The translations under genes and the position numbers were made by a program. DNA of 64,000 nt, taken from the NCBI GenBank assembly GCA_030147525.1, contig JASBVF010000040.1, forward strand, positions 1 through 64,000. The letters are read 5' to 3'. Numbering within the stretch: position 1 is the stretch's first letter; the number at the start of each line of letters is the position of its first letter. Below are positions 17,939 through 24,559 of this stretch, piece after piece. The stretch is from Bacteroidota bacterium. GTDB taxonomy: Bacteria > Bacteroidota > Bacteroidia > Chitinophagales > Saprospiraceae. The notes beneath the pieces were generated by a model. The model made no database searches. It was not told the DNA's origin and saw only the letters and a program-made list of their open reading frames with translations.

Positions 17939-17973
17939 CAAAAGTAAGGTTTTTGCTAAAATATCATGAACAA
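17939..17973 (-). promoter_or_regulatory. Candidate promoter for WS/DGAT gene
   Basis: Minus-strand TACTTTTG (17939-17946) matches TAnnTTTG exactly. TTG (17971-17973) lies 24 bp upstream, a little longer than usual. The inferred transcript would begin near 17932 and carry the inverted repeat in a leader of about 130 bases. Confidence 0.4.
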
Positions 17974-18048
17974 TGAATTTGGATGTAACCGGGGTGTAAC
18001 GCTCAAGTCTTACCTTTACCTGATCTGTTCATCCACATTTCATTAAAA

Positions 18049-18582
18049 ATGGCAACCAAAAAAGACGAAACCGCTTCCTTCGTACTCCGCTTCACCCAGA
18101 AGATTTTTGAAAATGACGAAGGCGAACCCCAGGTGCAGTGGCGTGGCAACATCCGCCACGTGCAGGGCGGCGATGAAAAAAATTTCTCCGAATTCAACGA
18201 AGTCGTGCAGTTCATCCAGGGCAAATTGACTGACCTGACCATCATCGCCATGGAGGACAAAACGCCCGAAGAGCAAAAAGGCATCCTCGCCAAAAGCTTC
18301 GACCTGTGGAAACGCATGGCCCTCGCCAGCCCTAAAATGGTCATGGAAACGCTCAAAGACCCCAAGGCCGGCGTCGAACACATCCAGGAGCAGGTCACTG
18401 CTGCCGTGCAGGAGCAGGCCAGGGAGGTCGAGGAGTTGATCCAGTCCAAAATTGACCCGGACAGTTGGAAGCCAGCCACCAAAGCGGATGTAAAAAACCT
18501 CACAAAGTCGCTTGCCAATCTCACCGGCACCCTCGATGCGTTAAACAAAAAAGTGGATAAGCTTTCCAAAAAAACGAAATGA
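18049..18582 (+). CDS. Small unknown protein with amphipathic helical C-terminal half
   Basis: I do not recognise the 177-residue protein as a named family. Residues about 8-60 form a compact beta-rich stretch (SFVLRFTQKIF, VQWRGNIRHVQGG) that recalls short hypothetical proteins of the pattern W-R-G-x-I-x-H-V-Q-x-G. Residues about 85-177 are predicted long amphipathic helices rich in Lys, Glu, Ala and Gln, ending in a coiled-coil-like NLTKSLANLTGTLDALNKKVDKLSKK, much like phasins or other granule-coat proteins. No signal peptide is visible. Its TGA overlaps the ATG of the next gene (ATGA), so translation is coupled to the SARP-like regulator. A near-match to the -7 box, TACCTTTA, is at 18011. 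Confidence 0.72.
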   Translation: MATKKDETASFVLRFTQKIFENDEGEPQVQWRGNIRHVQGGDEKNFSEFNEVVQFIQGKLTDLTIIAMEDKTPEEQKGILAKSFDLWKRMALASPKMVMETLKDPKAGVEHIQEQVTAAVQEQAREVEELIQSKIDPDSWKPATKADVKNLTKSLANLTGTLDALNKKVDKLSKKTK

Positions 18583-19391
18583 GCAACGCCGCCGGTCAGA
18601 TCGCCCTCCTCGTTGAAAAAAGAGCCGCCGCAGCTGTGCAGGTGCAGACGCTGGGCCGGTTCCAGATTTGGGTGGACGGTAATAGGGTCCATGAAAAAGA
18701 ATGGGGCCGTGACAAAACCGTACAGTTGTTTCAGTTCCTCGTCACCGCCCGCCACCGACGGGGAATGCACCGTGAGCAAATTGTCGATCGCATCTGGGAA
18801 GACCTCGACGAGAAGGCGGGCGAACAGAATTTCAAAGTAGCCCTCCATGGCATCAACAAAGTGCTGGAACCCGACCGCAAAAGCCGCTCCGAGGCTCGTT
18901 TCATTGCCCGTCAGGGGCAGACCTACCAGTTGAATCTCGATGAAATGTGGATCGATGCCGACGCCATGGAAGCTTTCATAGCCCTGGGCAACCAGCTACT
19001 GTCCGACGACCCCGGCGCTGCGAAACTGGCCTATCAGGAGGCTATCACGCTGCACCACGGCATTTACCTGCCCAACCGCCTCTACGAAGACTGGTCGAGC
19101 GACGAACGGGAACGCCTGCAGGTGCTGGCCCTTGGAGCCACGATCACCCTCGGCGAACTTCGCCTCGATGAAAACCCGCTCGAAAGCGTCCGCCTCGCCC
19201 AGCAGGCCCTCCTGCTCGACCCCACCTGGGAAGACGCCTACCGACTCGAAATGCAGGCCTACCTCCGCAAATGCAACCGCCCGATGGCCATCAAATCTTA
19301 CCGTCAATGTGAAAAAATACTGGCCGAAGAATTCGGCATAGAACCCCTCCCAGAGACGAAAAAGCTGCTCAAAGAAATCCAGTCGATCTGA
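18579..19391 (+). CDS. SARP/AfsR-type regulator with winged-helix and BTAD domains
   Basis: The 270-residue protein matches the SARP layout: an OmpR-like winged helix at about 20-105 (TLGRFQIWVDG, LFQFLVTARHRRGMHREQIVDRIWED, NFKVALHGINKVLEP) followed by a bacterial transcriptional activator domain of helical TPR-like repeats at about 110-268 (LAYQEAITLHHGIYLPN, YEDWSSDERERLQ, RLEMQAYLRKCNRPMAIKSYRQCEKILAEEFGIEPLPET). Such regulators are best known from Actinobacteria and Chloroflexota and are uncommon in Bacteroidota. It has no ATPase or sensor domain. The ATGA overlap with the helical protein before it implies joint expression, and it is the only regulator-like gene in the lipid island, so local control is inferred. 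Confidence 0.85.
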   Translation: MSNAAGQIALLVEKRAAAAVQVQTLGRFQIWVDGNRVHEKEWGRDKTVQLFQFLVTARHRRGMHREQIVDRIWEDLDEKAGEQNFKVALHGINKVLEPDRKSRSEARFIARQGQTYQLNLDEMWIDADAMEAFIALGNQLLSDDPGAAKLAYQEAITLHHGIYLPNRLYEDWSSDERERLQVLALGATITLGELRLDENPLESVRLAQQALLLDPTWEDAYRLEMQAYLRKCNRPMAIKSYRQCEKILAEEFGIEPLPETKKLLKEIQSI

Positions 19392-19452
19392 CTTCCCTCT
19401 CACTTCTCTCACCCTCTCACTCCTCTGTAACTCATCTGTAACTACCCCACCT

Positions 19453-19460
19453 TATTTTTG
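19453..19460 (+). promoter_or_regulatory. Candidate -7 box TATTTTTG for phasin-like gene
   Basis: An exact TAnnTTTG match lies 36 bases before the ATG at 19496. No TTG is found at the -33 position. The preceding CTCT-rich stretch has no other signal. Confidence 0.35.
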
Positions 19461-19495
19461 CATCGTGATTTTAATTAAACAAAAAAAAGTAAGAC

Positions 19496-20206
19496 ATGGC
19501 AACCAAAAACATAAATAAGAAAAATCAAGTCTCGACAATCGATTTGCTGAAAAACAAAGCTGCTGAATTTAACAAAGTAGCCTTGAAAGCATCCAATGAA
19601 ATCGTGGATGAGACGATCGCAGCCGGTGAACAGTGGCAGAATGTTTTCGCCAAAGCCCTCAAAAAAGGCACCGTATTGTTCGCCAAACAACAAGAGCTGG
19701 CCCTCAACAGCCTCGAAGCAGTGAAGGAACAATTCGCTTACGGAAATAAGCGTACGAAGAAACTTTTCGCCCAGACCGCTCCGAAGCAAAAGGCCGCCAA
19801 CCTCGAAAAAGCGGGCAGAGACATTGACGAACTGATGGACGCAGTACTTCAGGAAGAAAAACCGGTGAAAAAAGCCGCTAAAAAAGCCCCGGCAAAAGCT
19901 GCTAAAAAACCGGCCGCCGCTCCGGCAAAAAAAGAACTCCCTTCAACAACAGCGAAACCTACTGATCTGACCGTCGTCGAAGGCATCGGCCCGAAAATTC
20001 AGGAACTGCTGAACAAGGCAGGCATCACCGATCTCGAAAAATTGGCTGAAGCAAATCCGGCAGACCTGAAAACGATCCTGACCGACGCAGGTACCCGCTA
20101 CCAGATGCACGATCCTTCCACGTGGCCGGCACAGGCAAAACTCGCCGCTGCCGGTAAAATGGAAGAACTCGCCTCCCTGAAAGAGGAACTGAAAGGCGGG
20201 AAGTAA
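19496..20206 (+). CDS. Phasin-like protein with Lys/Ala/Pro tail and helix-hairpin-helix domain
   Basis: The 236-residue protein has three parts. Residues about 12-85 are a phasin-like helical module (EIVDETIAAGEQWQNVFAKA ... KQQELALNSLEAVKEQF), a pattern shared with the C-terminal part of the next gene. Residues about 120-155 are a histone-H1-like run of Lys, Ala and Pro (KKAAKKAPAKAAKKPAAAPAK). Residues about 160-236 form a helix-hairpin-helix domain with LTVVEGIGPKIQELLNKAG and TRYQMHDPSTWPAQAKLA, as in predicted 5' nuclease-like or DNA-binding HhH proteins. Architecture parallels PhaF of Pseudomonas, a phasin with an H1-like tail that links polymer granules to the nucleoid. By analogy it may tether lipid inclusions to DNA; this is inference. 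Confidence 0.8.
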   Translation: MATKNINKKNQVSTIDLLKNKAAEFNKVALKASNEIVDETIAAGEQWQNVFAKALKKGTVLFAKQQELALNSLEAVKEQFAYGNKRTKKLFAQTAPKQKAANLEKAGRDIDELMDAVLQEEKPVKKAAKKAPAKAAKKPAAAPAKKELPSTTAKPTDLTVVEGIGPKIQELLNKAGITDLEKLAEANPADLKTILTDAGTRYQMHDPSTWPAQAKLAAAGKMEELASLKEELKGGK

Positions 20207-20216
20207 ATAATGTTTA

Positions 20217-20263
20217 ATTGTTAATGGCTAATGTTTAATTTTTTAAATACGGCCATTAACAAT
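20217..20263. repeat. Inverted repeat ATTGTTAATGGC / GCCATTAACAAT between phasin-like genes
   Basis: Perfect 12 bp arms at 20217-20228 and 20252-20263 flank a low-complexity AT loop. The right side continues in short words of the pattern AATCAAGC / AATCAAAC. It lies in the 107 bp gap between the two phasin-like genes, which have no terminator between them. Confidence 0.75.
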
Positions 20264-20313
20264 CTGACAATCAAGCAATCAAACAATTTAACAACAATCA
20301 AATCGTAAATAAA

Positions 20314-20928
20314 ATGGCAACCAAATCCGTAAAAGCAACCGAAAAAAAGACCACCCTCGATAAAAACGTTGACCGTATCCAGAAAACGGCCAAAAATGTT
20401 GAGAAAGAAGTGGTTCAAACTGCCAACGTAGTCGTTGACAACGTGAAGGCCGACAGCAAAGAATTGCAGGCCCTCGCTACCAAAACCGTGAAGGAAGCCG
20501 GTAAAAAACTGGACCTCAAAAAGAATGTTGATGTAATCCAGAAAACGGCCAAAAGCGTGAATGAACAAATTCTCAAAACCGCCGAGGACGTTGTGGAAGA
20601 CATCACCAAAACCGGCAAAGAGGCTGTTAAAAAGGCCATCGAAAATACCCGTGAAGCCATCGAGAACTTCGATGTGGACAAGCAGGTGAAAGAAGCCCGC
20701 AAAACTGCCCAGAAAGTCAACGCCGCAGCGCTTGAAACTGCCGATGAAATGGTGGACGACATATTCTCTGCCGGTGAAAAATGGCAAAAAGTGGCTGAAA
20801 AGGCCGTGAAAGGCGGTTTGCACCTCGCCGGCCGTCAGCAGGAAATCTTCTTCGATACGCTGGAAACGATGAAAGGCCAGTTTTCAAAAAGTGCCGTTCG
20901 CTTCCGGAAGATTTTCAGCAATAACTAA
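20314..20928 (+). CDS. Phasin-like helical protein with three internal repeats
   Basis: The 204-residue, Lys/Glu/Val/Ala-rich, fully helical protein lacks a signal peptide. Three related units are visible: KNVDRIQKTAKNVEKEVVQTANVVVD (from about residue 12), KNVDVIQKTAKSVNEQILKTAEDVVED (about 69) and KQVKEARKTAQKVNAAALETADEMVDD (about 123). The last runs into AGEKWQKVAEKAVKGGLHLAGRQQEIFFDTLETMKGQF, which is clearly paralogous to the N-terminal part of the preceding gene. Repeated amphipathic helices fit a surfactant-like coat on hydrophobic inclusions. Apolipoprotein-like or LEA-like stress proteins are alternatives. A strong terminator follows, which closes the unit. Confidence 0.78.
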   Translation: MATKSVKATEKKTTLDKNVDRIQKTAKNVEKEVVQTANVVVDNVKADSKELQALATKTVKEAGKKLDLKKNVDVIQKTAKSVNEQILKTAEDVVEDITKTGKEAVKKAIENTREAIENFDVDKQVKEARKTAQKVNAAALETADEMVDDIFSAGEKWQKVAEKAVKGGLHLAGRQQEIFFDTLETMKGQFSKSAVRFRKIFSNN

Positions 20929-20957
20929 AGAACACACGAGTTAAAAAGACCAAATCG

Positions 20958-20990
20958 AGCCGGGGCGGATTTTTCGCCGCCGGCTTTTTT
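20958..20990 (+). terminator. Rho-independent terminator after phasin-like gene
   Basis: AGCCGG-GGCG pairs with CGCC-GCCGGCT with a one-base bulge and is followed by TTTTTT. It separates the phasin-like unit from the ArsA-type ATPase. Confidence 0.82.
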
Positions 20991-20995
20991 ATTTT

Positions 20996-21047
20996 TCCGC
21001 AGATTTCGCAGATTTTTGGGTAAAACCTTCTGCGACAATCTGCGGGA
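20996..21047. repeat. Inverted repeat of CCGCAGAT-TCGCAGA family before ArsA-type ATPase
   Basis: CCGCAGATTTCGCAGA pairs with TCTGCGACAATCTGCGG, with one extra base in the right arm. It is the sister of the copy at 17866-17929, and like it lies directly ahead of a gene of the lipid island (ATG at 21069). Confidence 0.78.
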
Positions 21048-21068
21048 GCCCAAAGTTTAACATTCACC

Positions 21069-22226
21069 ATGCGTATCATCCTTTTTACCGGCAAAGGCGG
21101 CGTAGGCAAAACAACCATGGCCGCAGCGACAGCCGTCGAAGCCGCCCGAAAGGGGATCAAAACCCTCGTCATCTCCACCGACCCGGCGCACAGCCTCTCC
21201 GATGCAATGGACATCAGCCTGAGCCCCGAACCCGTACAAATCCAGCCCAACCTCTACGCCCAGGAATTCGACGTGTACTATTCCATGGAAAAATACTGGA
21301 ACAACATGCGTAACCTGATGCAGACTATCTTCCGGTGGAGGGGTGTGGGTAACGTGGTGGCAGAGGAGCTTTCCGTCCTGCCCGGCATGGAAGAGGCCTC
21401 GGCATTTCTTTGGCTGGAAAAATATTACCGGGAGGGCGACTACGAGTTGATCGTCATCGACAGTGCGCCGACGGGCGAAACGCTGACCCTGCTCTCCCTG
21501 CCCCAGGTCGCCAAATCCTGGATGACCAAGGCTTTTTCACGAAAGAACCTCGCCGTACGCACGGTCACCAAGGGCGTGCAGGTGTTCACCGGCGTCCCTC
21601 TGGACAAGGGACTGGAGGAACTGGAAGAACTGTTCGACAAGCTCGAAAAAATCCAGCAGGTATTTCTCGACCCGAAAGTCTGCTCCATCCGCATCGTGAC
21701 CAACCCGGAGCGCATGGTAGTCAAAGAAGCCAAGCGTGCCTACACTTACCTGCAACTTTACGGTTACAACGTGGATGCCGTCATCATCAACCGCATTTTA
21801 CCGAAAGAAGAAGTGGGGCGTGTTTTTAAAAACTACATCGAATCACAGGCCGGATACATCCGTGAAATCGAGGAGAGCTTCGACCCCATTCCCGTGTTGA
21901 AGGTGGAGCACCAGGGACGGGAGGTTTTCGGCATCGAACTTTTGAAAAACATCGCCCGCTCGCTGTACGCCGGGAAAGAACCCGCTAAAATCCTGCACCT
22001 CGACAAGCCCTTCGAGCTGATCGAGAATAAGGAGGGCTATTTTTTCAAAACCCGCCTGCCCTTTGTCAAAGAGGAGGAAATCGAGCTGAAAAAATTCGGC
22101 GACGAGCTGGTCATCGACCTCGGCAACCGCCGCCGTTCTATCATTTTACCACGTTTCGCCAGTTTTTTGAAACTGAAAGAGTACAGGTTTCAGGCGCCGT
22201 GGTTGCTGGTTTCGCTGGTGAAATGA
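21069..22226 (+). CDS. ArsA/Get3-family ATPase with C-terminal HSP20-like domain
   Basis: The 385-residue protein begins with the deviant Walker A of the MinD/ArsA/Get3 class (FTGKGGVGKTT, residues about 5-15). Switch and A-loop segments follow: STDPAHSLSDAMD near 37 and VIDSAPTGETL near 137. Only one ATPase domain is present, so like Get3 it should work as a dimer. The last 75 residues (KTRLPFVKEEEIELKKFGDELVIDLGNRRRSI) resemble the alpha-crystallin/HSP20-like domain attached to some bacterial ArsA proteins. No arsenic-resistance genes are nearby, so arsenite efflux is unlikely. Its place next to hydrophobic coat proteins suggests a targeting or chaperone role. It ends 5 bp from the convergent GMC gene. 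Confidence 0.88.
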   Translation: MRIILFTGKGGVGKTTMAAATAVEAARKGIKTLVISTDPAHSLSDAMDISLSPEPVQIQPNLYAQEFDVYYSMEKYWNNMRNLMQTIFRWRGVGNVVAEELSVLPGMEEASAFLWLEKYYREGDYELIVIDSAPTGETLTLLSLPQVAKSWMTKAFSRKNLAVRTVTKGVQVFTGVPLDKGLEELEELFDKLEKIQQVFLDPKVCSIRIVTNPERMVVKEAKRAYTYLQLYGYNVDAVIINRILPKEEVGRVFKNYIESQAGYIREIEESFDPIPVLKVEHQGREVFGIELLKNIARSLYAGKEPAKILHLDKPFELIENKEGYFFKTRLPFVKEEEIELKKFGDELVIDLGNRRRSIILPRFASFLKLKEYRFQAPWLLVSLVK

Positions 22227-22231
22227 CCTGA

Positions 22232-23929
22232 TTACCCTTCCCGTTTCAATTCTTCCACTGCATGATTCGCCGCCCGTGCCGTCAGCGCCATGAAGGTCAG
22301 CGACGGATTTTGGGTCGAAAACGAGGTCATGCATGCCCCGTCAGTGACGTACACGTTGGGGCAGGCGTGGAGCTGGTTCCATTCGTTGAGCAGCGAAGTC
22401 TTCGGGTCACGGCCCATGCGCACACCGCCCATTTCGTGGATGTCCAAACCCGGCGCCTGCTTCGTGTCATGAGTTTGGATGTCAGTGAAACCGGCCTTTT
22501 TGTACATGTCGGTGAACTGCTCGAAGAAGTCCTGGATCATTTTTTCATCGTTGTTATCGTGCTCGACGCTGATACGCAGTTGCGGGATGCCCCAGGCGTC
22601 TTTCAATTGCTCATCGAGCGCCACGAAGCCGGACTCCTTCGGAATGGTTTCACCCATCATATGCGAAGAAACATTCCAGGGGCCGTAGTCCTTCGAGCCG
22701 AGCAGGTTGCCGGTCAGTTCCTGACCGAAGCCCTGGCGATTGACGCTGAGGTTTCGACCTGAATAAAATCCGGCGGCATAGCCCCGTAGGAAGTCGGTTT
22801 CCTGCCGGTACACATTGCGGAAGCGGGGAATGTAAGCGCTGGTAGGCCGTCCACCCACCGTTTTGAATTCCTGGTGACCCTCGTGCCGTGCCCAGATTTT
22901 ACCCCGGTAAATGTGGAAGCCGACGTATTTGCCCAGCAGTCCGTTGTCATTGCCGAGACCGTTGGGGAAGCGATCGGACTTGGAGTTGAGCAGCACGAGG
23001 TTCGTGTTCAGTGTTGCAGCGTTTACGAAGATGATTTTGGCAAAATACTCAGTCGTCTCTTTCGTCTCTGCGTTAATGACCCGAACGCCCGTGGCCCGGT
23101 TTTCTTTTTCATCAAAAATGATGGAATGCACTACGGAATGCGGTTGCAGCGTGAGGTTACCGGTGCGCTGCGCCCAGGGAATGACCGTGGAGTTGGCGTT
23201 GAAATACCCACCGAACGGGCAGCCCCGCTGGCAGATGTTGCGGCCCTGGCAGAGCACCCTGCCCTGCTGTTTGAAAATCTCCCGCTCTTCGGTGATATGG
23301 GCACAGCGACTGTAGATCACATGACGGTCCTTGTAATGTTTTTTCACTTCATCCCTGAAATGCTGCTCCACGCAGGTCATGTCGAAGGGTTTCAGGAAAT
23401 CGCCGTCGGGCAACATGTCCAGCCCATCTTTATTACCGGAGACGCCGATAAACTGCTCAACCCGGGTGTACCATTTTTCCAGATCCTTGTAGCGGATGGG
23501 CCAGTCCACGGCGAAGCCGTCCCGGGCCGGGCCTTCGAAGTCGAAGTCGCTCCAGCGTTGCACCTGCCGTGCCCACATGATCGACTTGCCGCCCACCTGG
23601 TAGCCCCGTATCCAGTCAAAGGGCTTGTCCTGCACGTAGGGGTGTTCGGTGTCTTTCACAAAAAAATGCATGGCATCCTCCCGAAAGGCGTAGCATCGGC
23701 TGATGACCGGATTTTCCTTTTCCACCTCGTAGGGGATGCGTCCCCGGTGCTTGAATTCCCAGGGCTGCATGGCGGTGGTGGGATAATCGGCGATGTGTTC
23801 CACGTTGCGGCCCCGTTCGAGCATGAGGGTTTTGAGGCCTGCTTCGCAAAGTTCTTTGGCAGCCCAGCCGCCGGTCATACCGCCCCCGATGATGATGGCG
23901 TCGAAATGATGATCTGTGTTATTTGGCAT
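22232..23929 (-). CDS. GMC-family FAD-dependent oxidoreductase (glucoside-3-dehydrogenase-like catalytic subunit)
   Basis: The 565-residue flavoprotein has an N-terminal FAD Rossmann motif (IIIGGGMTGGWAAKELCEAG), an early glutamate contact in LMLERG, the segment GYQVGGKSIMWARQVQRWS, a cysteine-rich stretch CQGRNICQRGCPFGG, and the C-terminal active site with His in HEMGGVRMG and Asn in STQNPSLT. This matches GMC dehydrogenases that pair with a small gluconate-2-dehydrogenase-subunit-3 protein, such as glucoside 3-dehydrogenases. It lacks its own signal peptide, so co-export with the neighbouring small subunit is plausible. Last gene of a five-gene minus-strand run that includes GH9 and DUF1080 genes. 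The electron acceptor is unknown; no cytochrome subunit is adjacent. Confidence 0.87.
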   Translation of the reverse strand: MPNNTDHHFDAIIIGGGMTGGWAAKELCEAGLKTLMLERGRNVEHIADYPTTAMQPWEFKHRGRIPYEVEKENPVISRCYAFREDAMHFFVKDTEHPYVQDKPFDWIRGYQVGGKSIMWARQVQRWSDFDFEGPARDGFAVDWPIRYKDLEKWYTRVEQFIGVSGNKDGLDMLPDGDFLKPFDMTCVEQHFRDEVKKHYKDRHVIYSRCAHITEEREIFKQQGRVLCQGRNICQRGCPFGGYFNANSTVIPWAQRTGNLTLQPHSVVHSIIFDEKENRATGVRVINAETKETTEYFAKIIFVNAATLNTNLVLLNSKSDRFPNGLGNDNGLLGKYVGFHIYRGKIWARHEGHQEFKTVGGRPTSAYIPRFRNVYRQETDFLRGYAAGFYSGRNLSVNRQGFGQELTGNLLGSKDYGPWNVSSHMMGETIPKESGFVALDEQLKDAWGIPQLRISVEHDNNDEKMIQDFFEQFTDMYKKAGFTDIQTHDTKQAPGLDIHEMGGVRMGRDPKTSLLNEWNQLHACPNVYVTDGACMTSFSTQNPSLTFMALTARAANHAVEELKREG

Positions 23930-23940
23930 TTTTTGATTGA

Positions 23941-24030
23941 TAAATTAGTGAATTGGTGGATTAGTGAATTGGTAAATTGGGAGCGACGCAGCAGCTTGCT
24001 CAACCCAATTTACTAATTCACCAATTCACC
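23941..24030. repeat. Low-complexity inverted repeat (AATTAGTGAATTGGT family)
   Basis: AAATTAGTGAATTGGTGG and TTAGTGAATTGGTAAATTGGG (23942-23981) face CCCAATTTACTAATTCACCAATTCACC (24004-24030). It separates the GMC gene from its small-subunit gene although both are transcribed in the same direction. Same word family as 14843 and 25359. Confidence 0.82.
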
Positions 24031-24033
24031 GTT

Positions 24034-24549
24034 TTACAAAGAAGCACACCCCTCAAACCGTCCCGGCACAAACTCCCACTGCATCACATTTTTCAGAAAA
24101 AACTCCGAGGAGGTGAAATGCTCGATGGTCATCCCACGGGTCGTTTCGAAGAAAAACTTCAACGGCTCGGACAGCCCCTCCGCAGCGGAGAGGTAGGTAA
24201 AAACTTCCGTTTGCTTCTCAGCACCGATTGAGCCGAAATCACTCCCGAATTTTTCCTTGATAAACGTCTGAAACTCCGTCAGGCCGGTCATGTATTTTTG
24301 AATGTCCTCCGGCGAGCGGCAGTCGTTGAAGACGGTGAGCACGAAATCGGTGGTCGTTTCCGGGGTCGTTACGCCGGACTCGCCACGGGGCAACAGCGCT
24401 TCGGTGAATTGGTCGATCAAGGCCCGCTGCTTCCGGTCGAGCGGGATGTTTTCATAAACGGGTCCCCTGTCCTCCGGTTGGCAGCCTGGCAAAATGGCCG
24501 CTGCCGAGGTAATGATGACGAGGTTTTTGATGGCTTGACGTCGTTTCAT
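24034..24549 (-). CDS. Gluconate 2-dehydrogenase subunit 3-like lipoprotein (small subunit of GMC dehydrogenase)
   Basis: The 171-residue protein begins MKRRQAIKNLVIITSAAAILPGC, a twin-arginine-like start followed by lipobox LPGC with Cys23 as the lipidation site. The rest matches the helical subunit-3 family (RALIDQFTEALLPRGESGV, EKFGSDFGSIGAEKQTEVF, FFFETTRGMTIEHFTSSEFFLKN). Such subunits escort a signal-less GMC catalytic subunit out of the cytoplasm in a folded state and anchor it. The GMC gene lies directly downstream across an inverted repeat, which supports a heterodimer. The RRQAIK motif is a weak fit to the Tat consensus, so Tat export is likely but not certain. Confidence 0.86.
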   Translation of the reverse strand: MKRRQAIKNLVIITSAAAILPGCQPEDRGPVYENIPLDRKQRALIDQFTEALLPRGESGVTTPETTTDFVLTVFNDCRSPEDIQKYMTGLTEFQTFIKEKFGSDFGSIGAEKQTEVFTYLSAAEGLSEPLKFFFETTRGMTIEHFTSSEFFLKNVMQWEFVPGRFEGCASL

Positions 24550-24559
24550 TTTTCTCTTT

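Noticed and set aside
21069-22226. Arsenic-resistance pump ATPase
   Set aside because: The Walker motif fits ArsA, but there is one ATPase domain only, an HSP20-like tail, and no arsB, arsD, arsR or arsC nearby.
10664-22226. Prophage, plasmid or transposon origin of the lipid island
   Set aside because: No integrase, transposase, flanking tRNA or target-site duplication was found; horizontal transfer stays possible only by gene content.
22874-24016. 380-residue open frame on the plus strand
   Set aside because: It lies antisense to the GMC oxidoreductase, whose motifs are complete. The frame is open only because of codon composition on the coding strand; its translation has no recognisable domain.
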